From Anniella stebbinsi (lineage: Eukaryota; Chordata; Lepidosauria; Squamata; Anniellidae): DNA of 64,000 nucleotides. The translations under genes were made by a program, and so were the position numbers. Positions within the stretch are counted from its first letter, which is position 1. Each line of letters starts with the position of its first letter. The notes beneath the pieces are model-generated. The model ran no database searches. It saw nothing but the letters and a program-made list of their open reading frames with translations, and was not told the origin of the DNA. Shown here piece by piece: positions 22,700 to 35,085 of the stretch. The stretch lies in contig JARDYH010000002.1 in NCBI GenBank assembly GCA_029215795.1, positions 294,283,973 to 294,347,972 on the forward strand. Reading direction: 5' to 3'.

Positions 22700-24330
22700 A
22701 AGATCTTTAAAAAGTAACATTTAAATCTCTTCATTCAAGAGACATGATGGTAAACACTGAGCAGATAGGTGGGGTCTATCCAGCAAGAGATAGATCTATT
22801 GATAAGAAGCCTAGAAGATGCTGCAATACCAGTCCAGACAGTTAATGCTAGACATTCTATAGTACAAACACGATAAATTTGTGGTTTCCTGCACTCACCA
22901 CAGTTTACGTAGTAATAACTCAGAACAGTTATTTTTCCCATGTATTGCAAACTGTCTGCTCACCTATGCTATGGTATATTTGCAGAAGTCCGCTGTCTTA
23001 AAGCAATGCCATCCATATTTGATACTTGATGCTTATTAATCAGATCCCAGTAAAAAGTGTAGTAATGCTCTCCGGAGAGCAGTAATGCTCTCCAGAGGCC
23101 AGCATTACTGTGGCGGAAAAGCCAAAGAAGACAAAGACCGTCTTTGGGGATTCTGTGCTGCTCTTGCTCAAATGCCGAGAGTTCCTCCACTTTTGTGGAA
23201 AGCAGGAATTGGCAGTTGCCAGGGATTAAAAAGTGCAAGGGAACAGTGAGAAAGGCAGGTCAGGATGCAGGGCTAGTCTCCAGAGAAGGGTATTTGAGGA
23301 CCCTAACTCTTATCTTAGATCTCCAGCATGTGAAAAAGACAAAATGGTTAATTCAGTCACTATAGTTTAAGTGATAACTGTTTAACCTAGCAACCCCGCC
23401 TTCCAAAAGGAAATCTGGGGGTGTGGGCAGCAACGTCTCCATTTCTAGTCTGAGTGCTAATAAAATCTAAGGGTGGGATATTAAGTAAAAGAATAAAAGG
23501 TAGATCTTCTATGAACACATCAACTGGACAAGGACATGGTTTATCATAACACAAATCAAGACTGACCTGAAAGTAAGAGCAATGAGTGGGGTTGGTGCAA
23601 GAATTTGGTATCCCTACACAGAATGGCTGACAATGCACATATTTAAACTATGCAGCAAGAATAATGTCACGATAGTGCAAACTGTCATGGACCAAGGCAG
23701 AAAATAAAGGTGCAGGGGCTATAGTGTTACTGCAGAAAAAGATGTGACATCTTTTTAAACTCATAAGCAAAGCTAGTTCATTTTTTACCATCCCCTTGGA
23801 TCTCTTAACAATGGTGTCTCTATATCTACTGCCCTCGAGCTAGAAGAAAATTAATGTCACAACTCCTGGCCCACCACAGAGTTCTACTGGGAATTTGTTC
23901 TAGGCAAAGGTTTATTGATGGGACCATGTATTGCTTTCAGCCTCAAGACTGTAAGATTGTAATTGCAACATATCCAGTTTTCCAAACCATTTGGAAGATG
24001 CACTATGTCTTTTTCATTCTTCTTCGTATATCTTCATGCATCACACATTCTGCATGTATCATTCCCAAACTAGGGTGCCTAGCTCGCGTGAAAAGTACAT
24101 ACAGCAGAGGTGGTAAGCTGGCAGTTACTTTGGGTACATTGGATTTTGCTGAACATACTCTATTCACTCACCATCTTGCCTCATATCTATTCAATTTGCA
24201 GATTATCATCCTGTTATCTCTATGTTGACTTGAACAACAACCATATCTGTGGCTATATGCCTATACATTTGTCTAGAAACTTATCAGGGGCAGAGTAGTT
24301 ACTTGAGCTGTTGCTCTCACTAACTCAGGG
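22700..24330. other. Intronic stretch, nothing firm
   Basis: A local tandem AGTAATGCTCTCC repeats twice at 23060-23093. The 124-aa frame at 23854-24228 is the longest here but matches no family and lacks splice context. Confidence 0.4.
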
Positions 24331-24332
24331 AA

Positions 24333-24628
24333 GGGGCTGCAGCCCAGAGGGAGAGAATGCTCTGCATGAAGAATGTTCTGGGTTCAATTCCTTATTTCTT
24401 CAGGTAGGTTTGGGAGAGACTCTGAGCCTATCTACACACACAGGATAAAACACTTTGAAAACATTTTGAAAACTATATATGGAGTGTGTCCTGGGCCCCA
24501 ACAGTTCTCAAAATTGTTATAAACTGTTATAAACCATTTTAAAGCAGTAGTGTAGATAGGCTGACAGACCTGAAACCCTGGAGAGCCATTGCCAGTCAGC
24601 ACAATAAGGCAGCTTCATGTGTTCTTGC
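24333..24628 (+). mobile_element. tRNA-derived SINE split by a miniature element
   Basis: The head GGGGCTGCAGCCCAGAGGGA and GTTCTGGGTTCAATTCC (B box) precede, and AGACCTGAAACCCTGGAGAG, CCATTGCCAGTCAGC, AAGGCAGCTTCATGTGTTC follow the insertion at 24424-24562. Removing the insert restores the order of the SINE at 2050-2230. Confidence 0.85.
24424..24562 (+). mobile_element. Miniature inverted-repeat element (GCCTATCTACAC type), copy 2
   Basis: GCCTATCTACAC at the left (24426) and GTGTAGATAGGC at the right form a perfect 12-bp inverted repeat flanked by TGA on both sides, a 3-bp duplication. The body includes AGGATAAAACACTTTGAAAA and GTCCTGGGCCCCAACAGTTC, the reverse complement of 13867-14015. 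It sits inside a SINE, which dates it as younger than that SINE. Confidence 0.88.
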
Positions 24629-24639
24629 GCAACTACTGG

Positions 24640-25664
24640 AACTAGTAGTTGAAGCTTTACTGGTTTGAGTAAACTTTCAAATCTTTCAGAAATTTAGATC
24701 AGTGAGAGTGATATCTTTATACGGTTACACTGATGCAGAGCAACAGGGGACAAAACCAAATAGATTTTGAACTTTTCAGTTGCAGATACCAAAAGGTTTG
24801 ATTGATCAGTGCTTCAACTATACTTACTTACACACACACACACACACACACTTATGTATTCCAGATCCTTGTTTCTTCTTAAAGGCTTAATCAGGATTTA
24901 CAATCATTTCAAAGAACTTAATTTTCATATTACTTCATTTGCTCCCTTCCATTTTATCTTTTCCTCTCCTCTAACACTCTCTTTTCTTTCCCTTACTGCC
25001 CCCACCAACTTTCCTTTTTTATTTCCATAAGAAATAAAAGATGCCAAAAATGGCAGAGAAAAAGGGAAGAAGGATCCCAAAATATGGAATGTGAAAGACA
25101 TAGAGAAACATACTAAGAATGGTTCTGCGAAAAATAAAACACCCACTGTGCTATTGGTGTATGACAAATACAGTAAATTGGGGTGTTTACATACAATGAA
25201 AGATGGCTATATTCTACTTTTGGGGTAAGGGGCAGAGAATGCACACATCCAATTCATCTGAAAGAATATGCTATTAACATTCATTTGGCTCCACACATAT
25301 CCAATGCAAAAGCCAAAGTCAGCTTCAGCATTTCACATGGAAATGGGCCAAGTAACCCACAAACCTGTCAAAGCAGCATTTTCAGAGCTTATTCATGATA
25401 GCTGCATGATGGTACCTGGCAGTTTTACCCTACAGTATCAGAACGTAAATTCAGTATTCTGGAACTTTTACAATTGGATTACATTTGATTTTCCTTAGGA
25501 AAATAATGCTCTTGGCTCATTTCCTCTCTACCCATGGCAGACACCCCATAAAAACAATTTCATGATGAAAGATATATTCTTTTAAATTAAGGAATTGATT
25601 TTGTCACGCTCAGCATAGAGATCTTTGACAGCTCAGATATGCATGATGTTCTTTTACAGGTGTG
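24640..25664. other. Intronic stretch with an (AC)n
   Basis: (AC)n at 24829-24851; otherwise nothing recognised. Confidence 0.4.
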
Positions 25665-26060
25665 GGTTTATTTACTTTATTTATTTATTTAAAATATTTG
25701 TATATTGTCCTTCCTCCAATAGATTCCAGGGCAGTGAACAGTATATTTATCAAAAACATTAGAACATACAAAAATAAAAATCATAACATTGATAAAATGA
25801 GGCAACTATTAAAAACATACAGCAGGCTGAGAAATTTCTCAAATTAAAATGTGTGGGAAAATAAAAATGTTTTAATCTGTGCAGCCTAAAAGAATGTAAT
25901 GTGGGTGCCAAGCACACTTCTTTAGGAAGGGCATTCCATAACTGGGGCTCCACAACCAAGAACCCCTCTCATTTGTTGTTCTGTAGTGCATAAAGAAGGC
26001 AGTTGAAGAAGGGTTTCATCAGAAGGTCTCAAAACACAAGCAGAAAAATAAAATGTATCT
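25665..26060 (-). mobile_element. L2-type LINE 3' fragment
   Basis: (TTTA)n plus antisense 3' tail at 25672-25745. On the minus strand, 25959-25885 reads PQLWNALPKEVCLAPTLHSF, the conserved ORF2 C-terminus found also at 55490-55550. The fragment runs to near the GRK5 exon at 26412. Confidence 0.75.
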
Positions 26061-26153
26061 ACATGCCTTTTCATGTAATCCTTATTGGGAATCCTTGTGA
26101 ATTGAGACTCTTGATAGATATCAAATCAATCAACAAAATATATAAACCGCTAG

Positions 26154-26179
26154 ACACACACACACACACACACACACAA
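26154..26179. repeat. (CA)n microsatellite
   Basis: About 13 CA units. Confidence 0.95.
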
Positions 26180-26396
26180 TGTATGTATATGAAGTTGTAT
26201 ACAACCACTGGTACACCTAGAAGAAAATTGTGAATAGGCCACAAAGGCCATAAAATGCAAGAAGTACAGTCTGTGACATGAATAGAAAGCCTGGGGAGAT
26301 TTCTCCAGAAACAAGGGTTTATTCTTTGTACCTGCATATAGGGGCCCATAAAGTTTTTACCAATCAACAAGGTGCAATAAACTATTGAAAGAGTCA

Positions 26397-26995
<599 letters not shown>

Positions 26996-26997
26996 GA

Positions 26998-27135
26998 CAT
27001 TTGGGGATGCCAGGCAGCAGCCACGGACTCCAAGCTTATAGAACTTGAGAGCCCAGGCTGTAGGATGCTAAGCAGGGGATGATGGAAGTTGCAGTTCAAC
27101 GCATTTGGAGGGTGCCAGGCCGGGGAAGTCTGTCC
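26998..27135. mobile_element. Diverged hAT-like miniature element
   Basis: GGGGATGATGGAAGTTGCAG, TTCAACGCATTTGGAGGGTG, CCAGGCCGGGGAAG correspond to the right arm of the family at 30335-30459. The left arm is poorly preserved. Confidence 0.5.
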
Positions 27136-27139
27136 TAGT

Positions 27140-29450
27140 GAGTGCACACTTGGCACCCACCATCTGTACTCCATTGTCCATTGCCAGACTGAGAAGCCGC
27201 TGCTGAACCATATGTGTATTTGTATTTGCTACAATGTTTGTTCCAAGTGAATCTCTTAATTAGGTACCCCATAGATAGAAGTCTCCATTTGTTGTTAGGG
27301 ACTGTATTCATTCACCCCCATATAAAGCTGGGGGATGATAAAGTTGCTGTGATCACATACTTTTGAACAGGAACCATACAGTGTGCATGTGTGTGGGAAA
27401 TATGCAAAAAGCTTGAATTAAGTTGGCACAAGTATAAAAGCAGCTGGTGCATTGGGCTGTTATTATTGTAAAATCAGGAATAAATACCCAAGAATGTGCA
27501 ATAGTGTAATCCTTGTTTAAGATATATTCATTGCTCTTAAAAAACCCCCACCTTCTCACAAAGTAGACTGTGTTTCCTTAAACATTCTTGCCCCAACTTT
27601 TCTTAGCAACATATGGCAATTTCTGTTATTGCAACAACAACCCCCTCCTTACCTTAACACATGAAGTTACATGGCAGACAGACAAGTTGTCTACCTCCAC
27701 ATATTACAGAGAACTGTAATAGCTTGTATAGATTTAACATGCTTTTCCTCCCAGTTGAGGGAAATTAATACTACATTTCTTGAACTGCAAAGAGATTAAG
27801 GCCATGATGTTGCTTACTCATAAGCTCTAGGTAGCTCTATTTAAGTAGCAGCTGTTGCATGTTCAGACTGGGGTGGGGCACAGGAGAGCTACATGAAAAT
27901 CTTCCTTTCTGTATTGCTCCGTTTACCCAGGAATAAAAGGCAGACAACATCTTCATAGGGCATTATAGGGAAACGCCCACTAGTGAGGAATTTAGTCATG
28001 GACTCAATTCTTCAAACATAAATGTCTTCTCTGCTTACAAGAAAATAAAACTGGGACCAGAACTCATCGGTTTTAGAACAATCCTATTCTCATAGGATTA
28101 CTCCTCGATCATAGACCCCTAGCCACCACCCTGAAGAGTCCCATTTACGACCTTACAGCTTGCAGTACTCTTGTACATTGTGCAAGAATTTGGGAAGGGA
28201 AAATCCAAGAAGCTTTAAAATCCCACAAATGATCTCTTCTCTTTGAACCATGCTTAACTTCCCACCCCTGCATAAACAATACTAGGAGAGAGGCAGGATG
28301 CTAAGGCTCATGAAGACTTCTGATATTGTCTACAAATTCTCTATACAAAATGTACACATAGGGATGCTAACCAGAAAGTAGTCAAAGACACAGTATTATA
28401 AAATCAAAGTGTTGGGGGGGGGGGGGACGGCATGAGATGTGTGAATTCTAGATGTCTGAAGTCCTGAGTACATCAAAAAATTTATTCTGACCTCTGTGAT
28501 ATTATAAAGGTGTTTATTATCAGTTGTTTTCTGGCTTTTTGGCTAGACTAGCAAAACATCAGAAGAACCCCCCAGAAAAGCTATGGAGCACATTTGCTTG
28601 TGACTACTGAAATTGACTCATGCTTAGCTAGTGGGTAGCTCTGACCTCTCTAGGCTTACACAGCAGTGATTTTGACAGGCACAACCTGAACATAGAGATA
28701 TAGCACTTGCAAATATTATGTCACTATTTCTTATTCAGCTTCCACGATAAGACAGAAAATGTATTTCCTAGCCTCTAGAGATGAAGTACTACCAGCTCTT
28801 AGCCATACCAAGGGGTGAGTACGGAATATAGAAAGCAACAGGCAGGTGTGTGTATCCTTGTCTTAGTTTCCATGGTCCACAGGATCCAGAGTGTAATTCC
28901 AGATGCTCTAGAAAATCCATGTATGAAATAAAATGTCAAATCATCAAAACATCACTGAAAGATTGAAAGGAACCAGAGCATCTCCAGACACATCTCTGCT
29001 GCTGGGGTATCCCATAATCAGTGAATTGTCTAGCCTCATATGCCCAGTGGCATCACCCCTCTTTTCCTACCAGCAACCTCTCCTGGCTGTATCATAAGTC
29101 TTTTTGTTTTCTTTTGTTTAAGGAGCTTTAAGAAAACAGCTTTCAACATACTATAAGGTCTTCTGTACTTTTGCATGTCTTAAAGGGATTCTCTGGATTA
29201 TGGCCATAATGTTGTGTCCAAAACAGAAGAACGTTCATAATTTTTACTAAGAAAAAGCATAATGCCAAAAAAACAAACCTGGATAATGCAAGAACATGTA
29301 CAATAGTTCTAAGTCATCCAGTTGGCAATGTTAATCTATGAGAACTGGATGAACTTGCTGGTAAAATCATAAATGAAATCCTTATTCCCTTTTAAGTGAC
29401 ATAAAATAGTTTCTAAGGCCTGAATCCTTCAGGTTTGAGGAACTACATTT
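27140..29450. other. Intronic stretch, nothing recognised
   Basis: 2.3 kb with only a 13-base G run at 28414-28426. No long frame, repeat edge or exon. Confidence 0.45.
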
Positions 29451-29454
29451 CATT

Positions 29455-29990
29455 TCATTTTAATTACATTTCTATACTGTCCAATAACTTAAGATCTCTG
29501 TGAAGTTTAGAAAGATTAAAACCCTAATTTTTTTTTTTATAAAACCAAAGTACAGAAATATAACAATTTTAAAACATCAACAATAAATCTGAGGGCCGAT
29601 TAAAAACATTCTCATATGCCATCAAATGCCTGGGTGTAGAGGAAAGTCTTAACCTAGTGATGAAAAGATAACACTGTTGGTGCCAGATCGGTCTCACTGA
29701 GAAAATCAGTGGAGTCCTCTGAGTGTCCCCCAAAGGAGGCATTCGGAGGAGGGTCTCAGATGATGAGCACAGTATACAGGTAGGTTCATACCGGGGGAGG
29801 CACCCATCAGGTATTGCGGTTCCAAGCCATGTAGGGTTTTATAGGTCAAAACCAGTACCTTGAATTGGGCTTGGAAACATAAAGGCAGACAGTGCGAGCA
29901 AGCCAAAATCAATGTCATATGTTTAGTCCCTGCTATCAGTCTGGGGCACATTAGCGTCCTGGGGCACTAGCAGTTCTGGGGCTATGCACA
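29455..29990 (-). mobile_element. L2-type LINE 3' fragment
   Basis: ACATTTCTATACTGTCCAAT is the antisense 3' tail. On the minus strand, 29951-29706 reads LCFQAQFKVLVLTYKTLHGL, the L2 ORF2 C-terminal motif. 5'-truncated and mutated. Confidence 0.8.
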
Positions 29991-30334
29991 TCACAGCCCT
30001 TACCAACTGAGCTAGAAGACACATTTTTGGTTCATGAAGTGAACATAAACTCAAACATTTTTTCTTATAGCACATCACAATCTGAAGACAAACAATGAAG
30101 GGGGGGAGAAGCCTCTTGAGAGCTCAGAAATGTATTTATTGAGCCTAATGTGTTTCGAATATCTTCTTCAAGGGTGAATGTGAATGTTTGGCCTTCAACT
30201 CTGGTTCTTTGAAGATATTTGAAAGACATTGGATTCAGTCAATATATTTCTGTAGCCCAGGAGATTTCCTTCCACTTTTCCTCCCCATATTTGGGGAGGG
30301 AGGTAACTTCACACTTTAAACAGATGACCTGTAC

Positions 30335-30459
30335 CAGCCTTCTGCAACCTGGTGCTCCCCAGATGTGTTGAACTGCAATTCCCTTCATCCCCAGATGAAG
30401 TATGCTATGATGGGAGTTGCTACCAACATGTCTGGAGGGCACCAAGTTGGGGAAGGCTG
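30335..30459. mobile_element. hAT-like miniature element
   Basis: CAGCCTTCTGCAACCTGGTG and the complement of GTTGGGGAAGGCTG form inverted repeats around TTGAACTGCAATTCCCTTCA. The flanking 8-mers do not match well, so the duplication is not demonstrable. Confidence 0.7.
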
Positions 30460-30911
30460 AGCTACAGCCAAATTATCCATGCTCTTCCCTTTACACTTTA
30501 CCAGCCTCAAGGGGGGAGAAAAAGGACAACTGGAGAGGTAGAAACCTGCCTTGGCCTCAATAATGTCGTTCTTTGCCAATAAAATAGCAGTTCTGATTCA
30601 AAACTTCTAACGAATGAGGAGAATGATTTCCTGAGGAAATGGAAATGTTAAATACATGGAAGCGAAACCATATTTTGCATTGATGTAGTGAATATAATAG
30701 CTGTAAGGCCAACAGGTAGTAAAAATGACAAGCCTAACCAGTTAGGAGAAACTTCACGACCAAACTACCGAGAGTTGCTTATGTTTTCAGAATCTTGGGT
30801 TGTCCTGCTTATATTATGGGTGGGGGAGAGAAGGGTTGCAACTCAACCTAATGTCCGTTTCATAAAGCTATCCCTGAAGCCTGGGGGACTCTCCATAATG
30901 GCATGAGATGT

Positions 30912-31728
30912 GGCATTATGGAAGGGCTGGAAGGGGCCTATAAGGCCATCAAGTCCAACCCCTGCTCAATGCAAGAATCCACATTAAAGCATGCCTGACA
31001 GGTAATTGTCCAGCTGCATCTTGAATATACTGTGGGAGAGCCCACGACCTCCCTAGGTAATTGTTTCCATTGTTGTACTGCTCTAACAGGAAGTTCTTCC
31101 TGAAGTCCAGCCGGAATCTGGCTTCCTGTAAGTTGAGCCCATTATTCCATGTCCTGCACGCTGGGACAATCGAGAAGAGATCCTGGCCCTCCTTTGTGTG
31201 ATAATCTCTCAAGTATTTGAAGAGTGCTATTATGCCTCCCCTCAGTCTTCTTTTCTCAAGGCTAAACATGCCCCGTTCTTTCAGACTCTCCACATAGGGC
31301 TTTGTTTTCAGACCCCTGATCATTCTTGTTGCCCTCCTCTGAATCCCCTCTAGCTTGTCTGCATCCTTCTTGAAATGTGGTGCCCAGAACTGGACACAGT
31401 ATTCAAGATGAGGCCTAATCAGTGCTGAATAGAGGGAAGCCAGTACCTCGTGTGATTTGGAAGCTATACCTCTATTAGTTTAGCCCAAAATAGCATTTGC
31501 TTTTTTTGCAGCCATATCACACTGTTGGCTCAGATTCAGCTTGTGATCTACAACAATTCCAAGATCCTTCTCGCTTGTAGTATTGCTGAGCCAAGTGTCC
31601 CCCATCTTGTAACTGTACATTGGTTTCTTTTTCCTAGGTGTAGAACTTGGAATTTATCCCTATTAAATTTCATTCTGTTGTTTTCAGCTCAGCGCTCCAG
31701 CCTATCAAGAGAATTGACAAACTCAGGA
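30912..31728 (-). pseudogene. CR1 LINE 3' end (ORF2 C-terminus and 3' UTR)
   Basis: On the minus strand 31323-30949 encodes SLKERGMFSLEKRRLRGG, then LQEARFRLDFRKNFL, the C-terminus of CR1 ORF2 (parallel to 59019-59290). The 3' UTR in plus text reads GGCCTATAAGGCCATCAAGT. Upstream coding persists in pieces to about 31728. 5'-truncated. Same orientation as GRK5, so transcribed with it as intron. Confidence 0.9.
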
Positions 31729-31794
31729 AGCCTTCCTTGTGTGGGTGGATGTGCCTTCTACTCATGCATCAGCGCCTTGCATCCATGCCATAGG

Positions 31795-31908
31795 TCAGGC
31801 ATAGCACCCTCCAGATGTTTTGTTCTGCAACTCCCATGCAGACCAATGGTCAGCGATGATGGTTAAGTCATCTAAAAGATCTGGAGGGTGCCACATTTGG
31901 GAAGACAG
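31795..31908. mobile_element. Diverged hAT-like miniature element
   Basis: GCACCCTCCAGATGTTTTGT, CTGCAACTCCCATGCAGACC and GATCTGGAGGGTGCCACATT form two inverted arms of the family at 30335-30459. Confidence 0.65.
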
Positions 31909-31994
31909 CCATGGATTATAAAAATAACAAATCTATCGACACATGTAAAAAAATATATGTCTAGCCTGGTATAGGAAATCAGTTATCAGAAGAT

Positions 31995-32090
31995 TGAAGC
32001 TGTGATCTTACAACATACTTACCTGGGAGTAAGTCCTTCTGAACTCAGTGGCACTGAGTTCAGAATAAAGAATTGCACTGTACATATAAT
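31995..32090. repeat. Short dispersed repeat (GGAGTAAGTCC type)
   Basis: ACTTACCTGGGAGTAAGTCC, TTCTGAACTCAGTGGCACTG, AATTGCACTG match the small element at 8762 and 21275. Confidence 0.6.
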
Positions 32091-32230
32091 TATATTTCTA
32101 AAAATTTATCAACCTAGTTTTTCTTTATTTCTGAAACTTGTCATGAAAAGAGGCATCACTTCTCTGCTTTGAGAGATTTTAGATGAATGCCACCTTGATT
32201 CCCCACTCCCTTCCAAAAAGACACCCAGCT

Positions 32231-32740
32231 CTAACGCTTGAATGCCGTGAAACTGTGGAGCTGAAGGGAAGCACTTTCTGGCCCCATCCGTTCCTTAGAG
32301 AATGAAAGAATGCTGGCTTGTGGAGGTGGGGAAGTTGTTTTTATATTAGTGCAATGTCTTGTAAGTCTCATTTGGGGTCTTTCGATTGAAAGGTTGGATA
32401 TAGATCTTCTAAATGGAGATCCTCTGGCCCATGAGCCAATTTGGCCTGTCAGGCTTATGGGAAGGATCTTTCCCCTCCTTGAAGCCACTCTCCCGCAGAA
32501 GGTAGGGATGGAGGAGTGACTGAGCCACAGCTTAGTCAGTCTCCTTGTCTTTTCCATCGGAAAACGAGGGAAGAGGGAAGGGAACTGAGCTGGCTCAGTT
32601 TCATTCCTAATCTGCATTCTCCATGGAGGGAATACGAGGGATGACTGAAGTGAGCTCCTGCAGAGAACGACAGCAGTCTTCCCCCCAGTCTGTGCACGGA
32701 ACCTAAATTTCCCATGCAGGGAGAAGCATGGAGCAATCAT
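32231..32740 (-). other. Orphan open frame of 169 codons, probably not a gene
   Basis: Uninterrupted on the minus strand and rich in Ser/Arg/Pro, but overlapping frames are open on both strands. The DNA contains recurrent CCATGCAGGG/CTCCATGGAGGG blocks (32615-32810), which suggests an interior of an unrecognised element. No domain, signal or splice context is recognised. Confidence 0.25.
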
Positions 32741-32744
32741 CCTG

Positions 32745-34200
32745 TCTCATTTTGCATGGAGAAAAAAGTATCCATGCAGCGAGAGGGATGGAGGCATTCT
32801 CTGCATGGAGAAACTCCCCTACGTCTGGGAGTGGGGCTTCAGGCAGAAGGGGCAAGGGTTCAGGAGGGAAGGTCCAACACCTGACACCATGTAGGCCTGG
32901 TGGGAGGGGAGCTAGATAGGAATCCAATCCCCCTCTCCTAAGGCTAAGTTGCTGGCAGTAAGAGCTTTAAGCTAAACTATGTAGGTATGTTTGCTTTTGG
33001 CCCCGCCCCTTTGGTCTTCAGCCCCACCTACCACTAGAATGTGCTCCCTTTCTGAGAACATCCCCAAAATGGAAAGTAGACCTCAGGCTGAAAAAGGTTC
33101 TGCACTCTGGTTCCTATGGCTGAAATTCTTAAGTCTCAGCTGGAGCTCAAGACATGGCCAGAGCTCATCCCTCCTGCTCCCCAGTAAGATGTTGAGTCAC
33201 TGCCCTGCTCTCCGCTCCGCTCCACACTACCACTTCCTCAAAGCTCTCCCTTTGCAGGCAGGAGGCCGTCCAGAGCTGCCCACCTGAGAGCCCTTACAGG
33301 CATCCGTTGAGTTGGCTGTCAGCTGGCCCACTCCATGCCTTCAAACCTCCCTGTTCTCAGGCAAGAACCTTTCCCACTTTGAGCAGCCTCCCCACCAGAG
33401 AAGGGGGGAGCTTCTCACAAGCAACGTGTTGTTGCAGGGCACTGCTCATTCCCTCTGCAAAGTGTAGAGATGAATCTACAGAGAGCACCTTTTAAGCAGC
33501 CAAATTACAAATGCAACTGCAGTAGTCTCCAGGTAAAGCCAATAAACAGCATATTCTAATCCACCCTGATTCTAAAGAAGATGAAAGCTTCTTCCCATCA
33601 AAAGCTTCTTTATGGACTCTTTGGAAGGGCTTATACATTGTTTTGGTTGCAGCAGTAAACACATACCTGTGTTACCATTGAATTAGAGATCAAAATGCAA
33701 AGCTAGAACATGGGCCAATGCATGTGGTGGAAGGAGTGGGGGCAGGGGAAGAGTTCAATTTTTTTGCAATAATAGGGGTCTAAGTACAAAAGATCAACCT
33801 GGTATTCAATTTACAAAGACTTCCAAAGTCAAACTCATTATTCCTTAGAGAACCTACATCATTTCCTAACATATACAGACACTATGGCCAGAATTCAAAG
33901 AGCTACTTTGGGTGTGTTAAAGGGCTTGGGCACACCTGGTGGATTTGTTTTTCTTTGAACATCGCACCCTAACACCCTAACACAACTGCTTTTGAAAGAC
34001 TCCTGACGTTGCCATGAGTTATGAAGGACTGTTATTCAAGCTCAAATTCCCCTCAGGTGCATGGAACCGGTTGTGCAGTACTGAAAACCATAACATCCGT
34101 AACACAGTCTTTCCACAGCCCAAAGCTAGTGCAACTAATTCCTTAACTTGGTGCACTGTAACAGTGGTGTGCATCCTTTTTGGGACACTGTGATGTGAAA
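32745..34200. other. Intronic stretch, GC-richer part then plain
   Basis: 32745-33350 is C/T-rich with no element edge found; 33350-34200 shows nothing recognised. Confidence 0.35.
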
Positions 34201-34206
34201 TAACAG

Positions 34207-34320
34207 CCTTCTACAACCTGCTGCCCTCCAGATGTGTTGGATTACAACTCACATTATTCCCATCCAGCATTGGATTTGTATTCCAACACATCTGGAAAGC
34301 ACTGGGTTGGGTAAGGCTGA
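34207..34320. mobile_element. hAT-like miniature element
   Basis: CAGCCTTCTACAACCTGCTG at the left and the complement of GGTTGGGTAAGGCTG at the right enclose CCAGATGTGTTGGATTACAA and TTCCAACACATCTGG. Same family as 30335-30459. Confidence 0.75.
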
Positions 34321-34584
34321 ACTATCTTCCCCAACCCATCCAAGACCAACAAAGTTTAGAACCTGTCTTTAAAAGATTTTTAAATAGTAAATTATGTTGT
34401 TGTTGTGCTATACCACATACATACTTATAAAAGGACTTCAGAAAATTAAAATGCACTGCCAATCACTCCTTGTTGCAATGCCTCATTATCAATAGTGTAG
34501 TGGTAAATTCATCTTGATGATCCCCAGAGCCACACCCCCAGGAAGATTCCAAAATTGTAGACAGCTGTGTTGATCCATATCCAG

Positions 34585-35077
34585 TAGGGATGTGATCGGA
34601 TCCGGAGCGGATCAGGCTAATTTGGACCTCTGGATCACAGATCCAGATCGGATCAGGCCTGGATCAGATCCGTGATCCGGTCACAGCACTCCCTCCTGCT
34701 CTCCCCGCTCTCTTCCTTCCTTCCCCCACTCTCCCTGCTTACCTGCTGCTTCCTCGATGTCGTCCCTCGTTGTCCTCCCTCCTCGATGTCGGCCGGCCGC
34801 ATTGGTTAGAGCGCCACATTTGCTGGTCGCGGCGGGTGACATCATCACCCGGTGCAAGCAGGAAAGCAGCCAGCCGACATCGAGGAGGTAGGATGACGCA
34901 GAGGACGACGTGGAGGCAGCAGGTAAGCAGGGAGAGTGGGGGGAAGGAGGAAGAGAGCAGGGAGAACGAGAGGGAGTGCTGTGAACGGACCTGGATCGGA
35001 TCCGGATCTGAGTCGGATTGGATCGGGCCTGATAGATCGGGATCCAGATAGGATCGTGGTGTCCGTTCACAGCCCTA
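34585..35077. mobile_element. Foldback hAT-like element rich in GATC, 493 bp
   Basis: Left end TAGGGATGTGATCGGATC; the right end complement begins TAGGGCTGTGAACGGACAC. Flanks ATATCCAG (34577-34584) and ATATCAAG (35078-35085) form an 8-bp duplication with one mismatch, so hAT-type. Beyond the ends, long arms pair: 34680-34790 (TCACAGCACTCCCTCCTGCT onward) against about 34880-34985 (through AGCAGGTAAGCAGGGAGAGT). Subterminal zones are dense with GGATC/GATCC. The CGATGTCG/CGACATCG core is CpG-rich, indicating youth. The small frames on both strands follow from the palindrome. Confidence 0.88.
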
Positions 35078-35085
35078 ATATCAAG

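Noticed and set aside
23854..24228. 124-codon frame in the intron
   Set aside because: No similarity to a known protein, ordinary AT-rich codons and no exon signals.
28500..28560. U2 snRNA-like text (CTGGCTTTTTGGCTA)
   Set aside because: Resemblance covers fewer than 20 bases and the rest of the RNA is absent.
30239..30445. Minus-strand text KYGEEKWKEIS resembling the KKWKEIL motif of the missing GRK5 exon
   Set aside because: Neighbouring residues do not continue the GRK5 sequence, the frame runs through a hAT-like miniature element, and no suitable splice sites border it.
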